Part shown: piece by piece, positions 45,612 to 57,261 of the stretch
How positions within the stretch are numbered: the stretch's first letter is position 1
Layout: each line of letters begins with the position of its first letter
Source: Siphonodentalium dalli
Lineage: Eukaryota; Mollusca; Scaphopoda; Gadilida; Siphonodentaliidae
Length of the DNA: 64,000 bases
NCBI GenBank assembly: GCA_032622095.1
Contig: CP136063.1
Location: 144,603,950-144,667,949 of the forward strand
Direction: 5' to 3'
Program-made: the position numbers and the translations under genes
Notes under the pieces: generated by a model
What the model saw: only the letters and a program-made list of their open reading frames with translations
Database searches by the model: none
Told to the model about the DNA's origin: nothing

Positions 45612-47086
45612 AATACAAAGGGATTATGAGAAATACAGCGGAAACGGATATATATGTATTGAGTTGTATGACCTCAAATATGCTATTTCGTCATGCCGGT
45701 TCTGGACCACAGGCAAATTTGGCTGTCCATACAATGGTGGAACACACATTTTGTTTAAGAATATTTTTTGTCTTCTCAATCATAGATGCATAAAGAAATC
45801 ATATTTTGTACATATGACTAAAACAACAAGAAATCCCTTCACGTTTCTTTAGTTTTTAAAATACAAGACCATAAAAAGTGGATTTTAACTAATTTTGAGA
45901 AATTGAGGCTCCGAAATTAGATAAACTCCAAATTTTGGAGGCACATAACTAAAAAAAATACTCAACGTATCTGGGAAAGGTTTTCTGTTCTGTAATCAGG
46001 GTTGTGTATTCTACAAAATGGATATATAAATGGAAGGCCTTGTGATATAGACTTTTTTTTATAAACATTCTTGAAAAGCCATAAATTGAGTATTTTACCA
46101 AATTTTGACAAATTTATTTCACAAAATTCATCAATTTCGCCTTTCTTGATTCTTTTTTTATTTTTAGTATGTTGTTTGTGATGGGTTATAGTACTTATTC
46201 CCACTGAGCAACTTTGTGTTGCAATTAGTTTGAGGTGAAACCATAAATGCACTGGACGGGTATGCTAATTTTCTTGTAGTTCGGTCTTCTTGGATGAGTA
46301 CTGCGTGTCAGAAACATCACCGCTATATATAACATTGAAATCTCACCCCACCATCACACCAGCTGTAACGATCTGGGCGGCTGCAGAAGTACAATCACAG
46401 CTTATCACGAATATTGCATCAAACTTTGAGTTCCATCTGGTGTACTGCCTAGATCGCATCTTCCATGTGTAAATATTCTGTAATGGAAAAGTCATTGATT
46501 GATGGATGGTTTAAGGTCATTTAAGCCGCCAGGCCATATCACAACAGAGCAACGTAGATACCATTGCACATATGTATACCGTATAATTCAGATAAAATCT
46601 TAGACACTGGAAGTGGTGGACAAGTGATAATCTCACTCTCACTCAGTCCCCAACTTCCCAGTCGCATTTACGTTCATAATTTAACATAAATTGTCGCACA
46701 TTAAGCCATCAAACTTATATTGCCTGGAATACATTTGTTTGGTCATATCTTACCTTCACAATTTTAAGAAATAGCAATAAAACAATTTAAAATATTTGCC
46801 TTATCCAATTTCACAACAATAACTAATATTTTACTATAATAAAAAAGCGCATGGGAAGTTGTGGTGGTCAAAAAACTACTTTCAAAAGTGACAGCTGTTT
46901 TTGAAATTTGATCGGACATCAAAAGAGTACCTAGGATAAAAATGGAATGGTTTGCTTGTCCATTAAAGACAATTATTAAACAGCGTTGTTATCCTTCATC
47001 CCATTTCATCTCTTCTGATTGGCTGAGAGTGCGTCACATGGCGGGCCGTAAATCACTTATTACCCTCGAGGGTAACATTTTATAAA
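45612..47086. other. No recognised feature (intron)
   Basis: Within the large intron between exons 3 and 4. ORFs of up to 96 codons have no recognisable motif. Confidence 0.4.
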
Positions 47087-47263
47087 GTTATTATACAATG
47101 TTGTGTACAGTATGTGTGTTTCTTGTACGAGTCCAGGTTGTGGTGAAAAGTCATATTGGACGAGACATGCAGTGTCGAGCCCAATATGACTTTTCATGAC
47201 TTTTCACCACAACCTGGACGAGTATAAGAAAACCTCATACTGTACACAACATTGTATAATGAC
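47087..47263. repeat. Long palindrome P4
   Basis: About 80-base arms: TATACAATGTTGTGTACAGT outside, then TCCAGGTTGTGGTGAAAAGT, with a ten-base duplication (ATGACTTTTC) in the right arm. ACGAGT at 47127-47132 faces ACGAGT at 47218-47223, and CGAG at 47161-47164 faces CGAG at 47176-47179, all in the same direction. Each creates adjacent G-A mismatches within otherwise well-paired stem. Confidence 0.92.
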
Positions 47264-47448
47264 ATTTTTATTTTCCATCTGTATGTTTATCCAAATTTTG
47301 GGAATAAAACTTTAGTGGTTACTTTTGGTATTTGTCGACACTTAATTCTCTATTAAAGCATGTATTGATCATCAGAAAGCATAATTTGGAACAGTAAACA
47401 CGGAAATGAAAAACAAAACAAATCTGTACTCCTTTGTCAGATAACAAA

Positions 47449-47602
47449 ACAGTTATCACCCTTGTTTTCGTGAGACACGGGGGATTTGTCGCCGCTCTCG
47501 ACCTGTAATTTCACCCTCGGGCCTGGCGGCCATCGGGTGACATTCCAGGTCTCGAGCGGGCGACAAATCCCCGTGTCTCACTCAATCGCGGGAGATAACT
47601 GT
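47449..47602. repeat. Long palindrome P5
   Basis: Arms begin ACAGTTATC and end GATAACTGT, with GAGACACGGGGGATTTGTCG facing CGACAAATCCCCGTGTCTC. TCTCGA at 47496-47501 faces TCTCGA at 47550-47555, and CCTCGGG faces CATCGGG nearer the tip. On the minus strand these are CGAG-type same-direction pairs, leaving adjacent G-A mismatches. GC-rich compared with its surroundings. Confidence 0.9.
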
Positions 47603-48014
47603 ATATTATTACAATATGGTTGTATGTCTATTTTGTTCATATCAATTATATGATATGTGTGTGATTTTCGCGCGGCCTTCTATTACGGGCGATGATGATT
47701 GCAATTCATTTTAATACCCATAATATCAGTTGAAATAATTCATCTTTCCTCTTTGAAATGTGTCCCAATTATGAGATTATCCCAGTCAGCATTATACGTT
47801 AGCCTAATATTACCTTTATGATTTAACTTTAATGGGCATCGCAAAAAACATCACTCCTGATTTTCCACCAGCCGCTTCCAGTCACATATTAAGTCGTATG
47901 GTGTAATGACGTGTTCTTTGGGATATACAAAGCATGGCCGAATTGATCAACCGACGAACGGTATTTAGTTTAAAACACACAAGCTATAAGTAAATATACA
48001 GAATTAAAAATTAC
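47603..48014. other. Intron, no feature
   Basis: Between palindrome P5 and exon 3. Nothing recognised. Confidence 0.4.
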
Positions 48015-48292
48015 CGTGCCGTCAGCAGTTTCAGACATTCTCACCCCACAGCTATCCATGTTGTTCATTGGCGTTTGCGCACACGCTACTTTCGTGGTTA
48101 ATAGAAATGGGGTTTCAGAACTCCCATCGCCATCTACGCCACATGCATAGTTATCTATATCAAGGTCATCGTAGCCATAGGCGCTCGGTCCTTGTGTATG
48201 CAAAGCGTGAAGGTAGCTGATTACATCATTCTCCTTGGTGAGTGCGAATCTCAAGTTCAAGTAATTCCCATCGTACGTGCACATGTAGGTTG
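48015..48292 (-). CDS. Exon 3 of the secreted-protein gene
   Basis: Acceptor TTTTTACAG before 48292 and donor GGCACG|GTAATT after 48015. 278 nt: its first two bases complete the codon begun in exon 2, and it ends in phase 0. It encodes about 93 residues: TYMCTYDGNYLNLRFALTKE, NDVISYLHALHTQGPSAYGY, DDLDIDNYACGVDGDGSSET, PFLLTTKVACAQTPMNNMDS, CGVRMSETADGT. Four cysteines. The last, in D-S-C-G-V-R followed by a D-G turn, recalls the CG(V/T) motif before the second half of a ZP-N domain, but length and spacing do not settle this. Extracellular given the signal peptide. Confidence 0.75.
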
Positions 48293-48395
48293 CTGTAAAA
48301 ATAAAATATGAAAATATAGCATAAATCGTTAGATGTATGTATATGCCATCAACGTCCTGTTAGTAGATCGAATCGAGAGAGAGGTGGGAGGGAGG

Positions 48396-48396
48396 C

Positions 48397-48456
<60 letters not shown>

Positions 48457-48504
48457 GAGAGAACAAGAGAGAGGGGGGAGAGAGAACAAGAGAGAGGAGA
48501 GAGA

Positions 48505-48544
<40 letters not shown>

Positions 48545-48571
48545 GTGAGTGAGAGAGAGAGAGAGTAGCCA
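48396..48571. repeat. GA microsatellite
   Basis: Compound (GA)n with GGGGGA, GAACAAGA and GTGA interruptions. It lies upstream of exon 3 on the gene's strand, where it reads as a CT-rich tract, about 100-280 bp before the acceptor. The RE and SL peptides are artefacts. Confidence 0.95.
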
Positions 48572-49200
48572 ATTCTCTTCAAGTTTCAGCACGCGAGTAG
48601 TTGTTTTTATACATGTGTACATATATATATATGCATGCGATCAACGACTTTTTTGTTGCATTGATATATGTGCGTATAAAATAGTAAGAACATAATGTAT
48701 AATTTCGAGAAGAGATATCATGCTAAGTATGTTTCTCGGCCACTTAGGACAACAATTTTACGGGGACCATATGCAGGGTAAATAAGAAGATGTGTTAATG
48801 AGTATGCGAATGTTTGCACTGGATGGATGCACGTAACTACATTTACACGTGGGCAGTCAATGTCAATAACATTCTCAATAAACGGATAAATAATGATAAA
48901 TTTAGGTGATAAACATGTTGTCTGTGTATGATTTTGGGACGTTTATCGGTGGGTTTTACGATGGAAAATACAGTGTTACCGGCGACGCGAGGATCTGGAC
49001 TGATCGTTTTAACCAGGCGAAATGACCAAGGTGTCGAAGGCGTCGATTACCATCGATCAATCATGATAGTTTATGCACGAATCCATCCGATATGTTATGC
49101 TGAATATGTCACTCTCATCGGTGTTTTTTGTGTGTGTGTGTGATAATGTTACAATATGGTCGATGAGTTCGTGAAATCACTTAAAGGTAGTCGATCCGAT
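48572..49200. other. Intron, no feature
   Basis: Between the GA microsatellite and the leader of the AC tract. Nothing recognised. Confidence 0.35.
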
Positions 49201-49239
49201 CAGACGCTTCTAAATGACTATTTCTTTGGCTTCGGGGGT

Positions 49240-49411
49240 AAACAATATTTTATTCGAGTCGATGAACCCACCCAAGTTTCATCGAAATCGGCTCGGCCGT
49301 TTTCGAGTCCATCGCGAACAGACACACACACACACACACACACCCTCACACACACACACACACACACCCTCACACACACACACACCCCCCCCCACACACA
49401 CACAGACAGAC
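49240..49411. repeat. AC microsatellite with a repeat-derived leader
   Basis: GTTTCATCGAAATCGGCTCG-GCCGTTTTCGAGT leads into CACA tracts (49321-49403) broken by CCCTC, followed by ACAGACAGACAG. Such a leader before a microsatellite is typical of the ends of invertebrate mobile elements; it adjoins the Helitron that follows. Confidence 0.75.
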
Positions 49412-49435
49412 AGATTTTCAAAAATATATAATAGA

Positions 49436-50185
49436 CTAGCCGATGAGCCCGACGTTGTCCGGGCTATTCAAAAACCAAATTTCAAGTCGATAGCTCCACC
49501 CGTTTCCGAGATCAGGTCTGCGCATGCGCGAAGCTGTCGTCGCACGGGCTCGGCGACCCGATAAAATTCGTATCCGGGGCAAGATACATTCACATACCAA
49601 ATTTCAAGTCGATAGCTCCACCCGTTTCCGAGATCTGGTCTGCGCATGCCCGAAGCTGGCGTCGCACGGGCTCGGCGACCCGATAAAATTCGTATCCGGG
49701 GCAAGATACATTCACATACCAAATTTCAAGTCGATAGCTCCACCCGTTTCCGAGATCTCGTCTGCGCATGCGCGAAGCTGGCGTCGCACGGGCTCGGCGA
49801 CCCGATAAAATTCGTATCCGGGGCAAGATACATTTACATAGCAAATTTCAAGTCGATAGCTCCACCCGTTTCCGAGATCTCGTCTGCGCATGCGCGAAGC
49901 TGGCGTCGCACGGGCTCGGCGATCCGATAAAATTCGTACTCGGGGCAAGATACATTCACATACCAAATTTCAAGTCGATAGCTCCACCCGTTTCCGAGAT
50001 CTCGACTGCGCATGCACTGCACGGGCGTCGCACGGGCTCGCCAATACGACAACGACCACCGCCTGGTCAAACTACACACACGTACCAAGTTTCGTCCCGA
50101 TCGGTTGAGAATCGTAGATTTGTATAAATGACAAACAAACAGACAAACAGACAAACAGACAGAGGTCTTCAAAATATATATGAGA
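49436..50185 (-). mobile_element. Helitron-like element (pearl/HINE type) next to exon 2
   Basis: On the minus strand it begins TCTCATATATATTTTGAAG (from 50185), has the CTGT microsatellite and one GACCAGGCGGTGG leader, then 122-bp units phased at 49971, 49849, 49727, 49605 and 49483. It ends in hairpin AGCCCGGACAACGTCGGGCT (49446-49465), CATCGG and CTAG (49436-49439), followed by T. Same family as units 1-3 at 6964-8849, opposite orientation and with more uniform units. No Rep/helicase. The 5' end lies 10 bp into the intron after exon 2. Confidence 0.87.
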
Positions 50186-50195
50186 TTAAACTTAC

Positions 50196-50229
50196 CGTCT
50201 TGTGTGTGAACGTATACGCCGAGAGCTAC
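50196..50229 (-). CDS. Exon 2 of the secreted-protein gene (34 nt)
   Basis: Acceptor TTATTCTCTGTTTTGCAG and donor CAAGACG|GTAAGTTT bound a 34-nt exon reading VALGVYVHTQD plus one base. Phase 0 in and phase 1 out fit exon 1 and exon 3 exactly; the split codon becomes Ala. The first residues continue the hydrophobic stretch of exon 1, so the signal peptide probably ends in or just after it. A Helitron begins 10 bp downstream of its splice donor. Confidence 0.72.
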
Positions 50230-50609
50230 CTGCAAAACAGAGAATAACTATACCCATGCATGTTTATTTAAATGTCTACGTGTATTATAGGTACACACGG
50301 TCTTCCAAATTTCCCGGGATCTGCCAAATGTGAATCAGGTTACCAGGATATCAAAATCGTCCGCCCACCACGTAATCTCACTTAAATTGTATTTGTCAAC
50401 ATAACTGGCAGCTTATTCAAAGTTGTTCGTATCGCCATCTCCTATAGTGTACCCTATGTAGAAAGTCGGTTAATACTAAACGGGGAGTATTAATTAGCGT
50501 GATCAAAATCTAAATTCAATGGAGGAAGAAAATTTCGAACCATGCACGTTCCTAACGCGGTCTGTGAGTAGAGTTATTTACGCCTACAAAATCTACATTT
50601 ATTACACGC
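50230..50609. other. Intron, no feature
   Basis: Nothing recognised. Confidence 0.4.
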
Positions 50610-50925
50610 TTGTTCCCAGAAGTAAAGTGTTATTGCTGTTCCATATTTACAAATACGTTCCATACGCATCTCGTTGACATAAAATGACGTACATGACGTT
50701 CGCCTCAACCATGAAACCGGAACTATAAAATAAAAGCATCACTACACATGACAAAACACGCCCTCTATGTGCCTAAATAAACCTTCTATAAGCCTGAATT
50801 TTAATGCACGGATTCTATAGGACGCGAAGCGTGTAATAAACACAAAACGACACGATGTGTAAATGGGTTTGTCGATACGGCACTACATTTACATATCGTG
50901 TCGTTTTGTGTATTTATATTCAAAT
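50610..50925. repeat. Repeat shared, inverted, with 24590-24860
   Basis: TGTTCCCAGAAGTAAAGTGT, GAACGTCATGTACG-like text, CATGACAAAACACGCCCTCT and GCACGGATTCTATAGGACGC all occur in complement at 24660-24860. It ends in a compact palindrome (50846-50920: ACAAAACGACACGAT / ATCGTGTCGTTTTGT) that matches the outer arms of 24507-24660 with the centre deleted. Confidence 0.75.
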
Positions 50926-51264
50926 AGAAAATTCTAAATACCATTTAGAGGTCACGTGGGGGGTATGGGGGGGGGGCAAAATCCAGGATACAAGTTCCGG
51001 GTGGGTGTCCCAATTTTATATTTTTCCAATGGCAATTTTTTTTTTTTTAAATGTTAAGGCTTCAAAACTTGACCAAAATATAGCACTAATCAAGAGAAGG
51101 GGGCTCTTAGTTTATTATACAACTAACGGATGTATACCCAGCGTTGCACTGGTAAATTTTAAGTGTGGCAAAACTAAAATTGAAACAGTTATCCATAAAT
51201 TAATAATTTAAGACATCGGGGGTCAACGGGGCCGATCTAATAACACTCCCTGTGTATCAATGTC
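50926..51264. other. Intron, no feature
   Basis: Contains a G-rich stretch (50965-50977) and a T run; no gene. Confidence 0.35.
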
Positions 51265-54200
51265 GGCCCCTTAGTAAAATCATGATCAAATCGTTCAGTT
51301 GGTGATACAAGCATGAAACTTGGTATTCATGTTTAATGTATATTACTAAAACAAATTGCTCGACAAACCGATCAAAATGGCCACCGGATTCAAAATGGCC
51401 GCCATTTTTCAAAATGGCTGCCGCATTGAACTTCTACCCAATATATAAGATACACTAACCACTTTTCGGTTATTTCTTTGTTACGATATATAAGTAAATC
51501 ATCCCTTTAAAGGTTGCGTTATCATAAGTATGCAAAATTATTATTATTTTTCGGAATTTATTGATTATTTTCATATTTTTACAGGTTTTTTTCCTCAAAA
51601 TTCTTCAAAAAATATCTAAATGACTACTTTTTCAGCAACCGCAACTATTGTATAGGTCTATATGTGGTATAACTTAGATACTTAGTTCATATATCTGTTA
51701 ACGGCATGCAATTTCTTTGGTAGTTCTCTTCTGGAGTTATTGAATTTTGTTAAATGATATTTGTAAATAGGCTGTTTACATACATGTGCGAGTTGGTATA
51801 GTGTGAGTTAAAATGTTTAAGCTATGCTTGGTGTTGATATTATTGACAACACAATTGCTAATATTAAAAGTGTAATAAGTTGTATGCATTTCATATTTGA
51901 AGTCATTAAATAATGTTGACATGTCATTCCATATTTTGTACAAATGGGTCTTCCATAATGTATTGATTATTTTCTTAAGCAGATGACAAATTTCTCTGAA
52001 GGAGGAGCACAAACATGGTTGCGATGTGCTTATGACTTTCCCCAGACACAGTTAGTTCTGCACTATCTCAAGATTGTAGATATTATGAAGCGCTACAAAT
52101 TGTTGGAGCAGCAGAAATCATTTGTAAACATATGCTTGAACATCGTACCAAATTTTACAACAAGTTTGAACAATTTTACAACAAGTTTGAACAAGTATAC
52201 ACAAAGCTTTCTGCAATTTGTATGTATGATCGATCATGGTGCTGACATCAAGTAACAGCTTACAAATGGTGCAACAAAGTCTGATTTAGCAATCGCACAG
52301 TTATTACAATTCAACTGTTTCTCCTCTAGATATAAGGACAAATCATTTTATCATTTGTCAAGACCGTGAAACACCATTCCATATATGAATTAGCATCACT
52401 ATGTACGCAAAAAAACAAGGAAACGATACCTGATTTGACATGTTCTATGAAAACTGACTGAGTATATCTTATGATCGTGTCATGGACATCTCAAACCAGT
52501 TTGGAGCTGTTGTTGTTGTTAAACAGTATCAAACAGATGGAGTTGTGTGTCCACCTATATTGAGAAAAGGCTTGTTCGCCAAAACTACTTTGGACCATAT
52601 TAACCACAGCCCTACATCAACTACCAGCACTTCATCTTTCCAATGGACAAATAATTCCATGTTTCAGCATCCGCATCCAGATAATCAAGGCGAGCAGCAA
52701 CCTATTGAAAAACTGGAAAAACGAAACAAATCTCGCATCTTCCGGACTCATATACAAATGTTCCACCTGTCTATTTTAAAGATGTAAGACCAAACCCACC
52801 AACCAACACTGGCTTTGGTCTACCTGGTTCAACTGTTTTTCAAAAACATCTTCGACTGGATTATGAGTGGTTGCAACACTCAGAATACTGCAGTCGGGAT
52901 ATATCCGATGTTGATAATACGCACTCAAATTTTAATAACTGGTATAAAAGTAAATGTGCTGTTATCAGGTTATATAGTCCACAGTTCCAGTTCTGGAGTT
53001 TGGTGCTTGACATTGAATTGACAATTTTACTGCTCGTTAGATTATTTCGAGGAGAAAATTTCACTCTGTATCGTGAAGTGGTATCTGAACTAATTCCTTA
53101 TTTCTTTGCTAATCATAACACTCACTATGCACGTTGGCTACCTATTCACCTCAGACACATGATGACAATAGAGAATAAACATCCCAGCATAGCAAATGAA
53201 TTTCACTGAGGAAACTTTATTGTACACAAGACTGAAAGAAACTTCTCAAGTATGGCAATAAACCAGGCCCATGGACAGCACAATGCAGTCGTGAAAGGGG
53301 ATGGAGGAGCAATTGGGATAACTGAGGATGAAGCACACTCAATAGATGGATGGTCGCTAGTCCAGAATTATGTTGCCTTATTTCTGATTATGATAATAAT
53401 GTATGTACTAAGAATATCACATAAGAAACCAACCATCACGAGGAGACAATTGCATATCGAAAAACATTTTTCAATAATGTGAACAACCTCACAGATGTGA
53501 TACAAGAAATAGGAAATCCGTTTTCTGATGACTCCACAGACCTATTGCCATTGGACACCAGAAACATCGTAGACCCAGTTAATGCTGAACTGATTCACGT
53601 TGTCTATAACAAAGGCAAGAAATAGTCTGCGTCTTTCATAAAAGGAATGGGAGACCAAAATGAATGTACTTTCTATGATATAATCAAAAGAAATTCTATT
53701 AAATATTTTTGGTCTTCTCCAGCTGAAATAAAATCAAAGAAAACAAGTACGAAATATGATTGTCAACTCTTGTCTCGATTGTTCATTTCTTGTCTGACAA
53801 GAGAATGTGACATTTATGATATTTTTGCACATGAAAACCAGATTTCTTCAGCATCAATCAGTAACGTTGGAAAACTTCATATGTGCCAGAAATCTCAATA
53901 GATGGATATATTTGAAGCAGAGTTAACACTGCCTGAGGAAGCACCCATCACAGATGCTGTGCTAATAGTTGGTTCTGACATAATAAATGTTCATAAACCT
54001 AATAGTGTGATAAAATTTGATGAATATGCACAAGACGATGTCATTCCTAAAATACAGACATATTGCCATAAATATAAGAGAATTGACATCATGTTTGACG
54101 TGTACAATACAGGTAGTCGCAAACAGGAAACTAGGTCAAAGCACGGAAAGGGAATTGTGAGAAGGGTATCAGGATCTAGTAAAACTCTAGCAGAGTGGCA

Positions 54201-55193
54201 TAGATTTCTTCGCGATGACAACAACAAAACAGAGCTACCAGTATTTCACTTCCTTGCTGACAAGATCATAACTGTTAATACGGACAATGGCATTGTTGTT
54301 ACCAAAGGTGAACATATACAAAGTAACCATGGACTTGATTTGGATATTCTTGCACCATGTACACATGAAGACGCCGATACACAGATATTTGTGCATGCAA
54401 CACACGCAGTTATCAACCAATTAATCCAGACGCCACCGATACGGATTATAGCTGTAATATCATACTCAAGTTTGAAAGCATTCGTTCATAAAAAGAAATT
54501 CAGATGGATTCCGATACATGAGATTGTTTCATCAATATGTACAACAAAATGTTATGGAATTATCTTTTTCCTTGCAACTAGTGGGTGTGATGTGGTATCT
54601 GCATTTCGCAGGAAAGAAAAAAAGTCTGCATGGCAGGCATGGAATGTATTTCCAGAAGCTTTATCAGATAGAAGGCAAATAGTGGGCGATGCAGATGCTG
54701 CCATATTGGGCTTCCATGCACCACTTTATGCAGTTGTTGCTGCCAAGTTTAAAAGATTCTAAGAACTGATAGTAATGAATGTGTGTAGCTATCCCAGTAC
54801 TAACATCATATATAGTGTGAGGATAAATTGTTTGAAATTTAATTTGTTTTCACAATTTGAAAGTTAAGTGATATAAAATGCTATTTTTTTTAAACAAAAC
54901 AACTAAGTTGTTACAATATACAATATACTTTTAACATGCTCAGGTTGTGTTTTAATTTCAATTCAACCTTTAGAAATGAAATAAGATCTCTTGTTTGATA
55001 CATCGGTAAAATCGGTTAACTTTTCAAAATTCGAAAACTGACGTAGATGAAAATGGTGGCCATCTTGAAAATGGCGGCCATCTTGGATTTTCGCGTGGTT
55101 TGTCGAACAATATTGTTTAGTGGCCCATACTGATCATTCGTGCCAAATTTCATGCTTGTATCACCAAGTGAACAATTTTACACTTAGCCGCCC
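51265..55193 (+). mobile_element. DNA transposon with terminal inverted repeats and a decayed ORF
   Basis: Left end: GGCCCCTTAGTAAAAT, then CAGTTGGTGATACAAGCATG, then CGACAAACC and three ATGGC(C/T)(G/A)CC blocks. The right end in complement reads GGGCGGCTAAGTGTAAAATT, CACTTGGTGATACAAGCATG, CGACAAACC and two ATGGCGGCC blocks. That is about 150 bp of inverted similarity bounding 3.9 kb. Between them, in one orientation, lies a single degenerate coding region (51983-54762). Exact ends and target duplication are uncertain by a few bases. The superfamily cannot be named from sequence alone. Confidence 0.75.
51983..54762 (+). pseudogene. Decayed member of a widespread uncharacterised animal protein family
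   Basis: Consecutive conserved blocks occur in order across several frames: DLAIAQLLQFNCFS (near 52290), SISYDRVMDISNQF, CPPILRKGLFAKTTLDHINH, SPTSTTSTSSFQ, PPTNTGFGLPGSTVFQK, FWSLVLDIELTILLLVRLFR, GNFIVHKTERNFSSMAINQA, KGDGGAIGITEDEA, IKFDEYAQDDVIPKIQ, MFDVYNTGSRKQETRSKHGK, FLRDDNNKTELPVFHFLADK, PCTHEDADTQIFVHATHA and TSGCDVVSAFRRKEKKSAWQ. I recognise this block order from multicopy hypothetical proteins of cnidarians, molluscs and fish. Acidic motifs (FD-Y, HEDADT, GCD) suggest a PIN/FEN-like nuclease fold. The usual D-T-D block between HEDADT and GCD is disrupted (VISYSSLKAF). Stops at 53208, 53480 and 53900, plus frameshifts. Confidence 0.7.
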
Positions 55194-55382
55194 TACTACA
55201 TGTGCTTCAAGCGATTATACAAACGAACATCATTGAGATGTGTTGTCATAACGCTAAAAGGCGCCGTCGTAAGGCAGAATTCGGACACCTGCCCATGTTA
55301 CCTGGACAGTCGCAATACATGCACGCCCATGGCAAATGTCATCGCAATCGGTGCAGAAATGTGGACGCCTATAAAGAACATG

Positions 55383-55505
55383 CATAGAGAGAGGGTGAGA
55401 GAGTGTGTGTGTGAGAGAGAGGGGTGAGGGTGTGTGTGTGTGAGACAGAGAGAGAGGGGAGGGATGGAGGGAGCGAGTGGGGGAGGGATGGAGGGAGACC
55501 GATGG
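55383..55505. repeat. GA/GT compound microsatellite
   Basis: (GA)n, (GT)n and GGGAGGGATGGAGGGAG repeats. The surrounding ORFs are low-complexity artefacts. Confidence 0.95.
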
Positions 55506-57261
55506 GGAGAAACACACATTCGCATTTATATATAAAAAAAAAATAGTTCTCACAGGTTTTCATTGTTGTTTTGACTGTAATCTACAACGGTTTCCGTTCG
55601 GACTCTAACACGATTTAATGGTGATTTTTGAAGAAAAACCTGGAACTTCACAAAAAAATCTAATTATCAGTGCGATCTTCTTATATGACTTTTTCAATTC
55701 CTTGTGAAATCAGTTTGCAGCAATCACAATAACTTTCCTTTGGCACCCAATGAAGATTAATGAAATTATTGTGCTCAATCGACGCTTTGATAGGTAAAGA
55801 ATTTTTACTCGAATTTGACAATATATTTCAAAATGGACACTCTTTTAAATATTTCTACATATATTCTGGTTCATATAATCGTAGCCAATGGAAGTAAGAG
55901 CGAAAACAGGGAGAAGAAAATATTTTGATCAAGTTAGAATCGGAACATAATTTCTTATCTGAACCATGGAATCGGAAAAGAGTCCGTGTAATATAGTAAT
56001 GGTCGAGAGGGCGCGTCAACATTTATATGGGAAAATGCATGCAGAAAAGAACATGGTCGCTACCAGTATACATTATATGCAGTAGTTACGAAGTCACTAA
56101 AGGGTCAGGTGCACGTTTTGCCAAAATTTCCTGGTATTTCAAATGGATTTTCTCAAAATCTACCAGGAATATCTTTGTGAAATTTGGTATGAGCGATTAT
56201 TGTGACACGATATTTAAGAACAATCGACCCATTGGATATTTACTTTACTTTCGTGGCATGAACATTTTTTTTTAATTTCACTGTTTTCAGTACGTATACG
56301 TTTAACTATATTTTAATGACTTGTCTCGACGTCGTTTGAATGAGTGTCGTGTAAGCATATATTGAGCGTTTGGCATAATTATATCTGTTAATTGTAGAGA
56401 ATTATAGAAGGTGCCACATCAACTCCAGATGAATATTGGTGACTATGATGGAGTTGTTATTCAACAAGGTACGCCTCGACAGGATTAAGTTATTTTTCTC
56501 GATCCAGTCAATAAGATGAGAAGCTTTTTTAGAGCTGGGAGAGATCATATATGTGATAGATGTAAATGATGTATAAGAGATTTTGAGATCCCGGGAAACT
56601 TGTTATTTTTTATTGTTTTATTTTCAAAGCCAATATTTTAGGTGGAACATAGTCAAATGTATACACATATATAAAAGCAATTTATACGTTAACAATTATA
56701 TAATATTTCCATAACAAATTCACCATAATATTATAACTAGACACAACACGTACAATCCATTAACACGCACCTTTCATACGTATATGCAATTTCTAATTTA
56801 GGGATGTGATGCATTAGATAGATACGTTTCATCTGTTTCTACTAGTATCCTAAGTAATCTTTTTCAATGTTAATGTTTTCAAGAGAAATTAGTCCATGGA
56901 AGTTACTGCACACCTGGGAGATCCCGGGTAACTTATGTCTATTATTTTGCAGATGTTGGGTAACACAAAAGACGTAGCCAATGACAAACTCAGAGTAAGT
57001 GTTGTGCCATTCATCTTAATAGCAATGTAAATTCGGATAGTATGTGACCATATGAAATATATGAAAAATACTGAAATCCACAAAATGTTAATAAATGCAG
57101 AAATCCACAAAAAGTTAGTTTTCAAATATTCATATTCAATTCTTCTTAATTTTACCATTCATGTCAGCTAATTAAAGGCTCACATTATTTTCAAGTCTCA
57201 AATTATTTTAGTAAACTATAACTTTTGTCACGTTCGGGCCATCAATTTGATCACATTTACA
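55506..57261. other. No recognised feature (intron)
   Basis: AT-rich; ORFs below 90 codons with no motif. CCTGGGAGATCCCGGGTAAC near 56910 resembles GAGATCCCGGGAAACTTG at 56585, a small local repeat. Confidence 0.4.

Noticed and set aside
47087-47263. Hammerhead or other small ribozyme in the palindromes
   Set aside because: The tandem G-A idea prompted a look for the CUGANGA and GAAA core; it is not present in any of the palindromes.
48329-48622. Ser/Leu- and Arg/Glu-rich ORFs
   Set aside because: Translation of a GA microsatellite in every frame.
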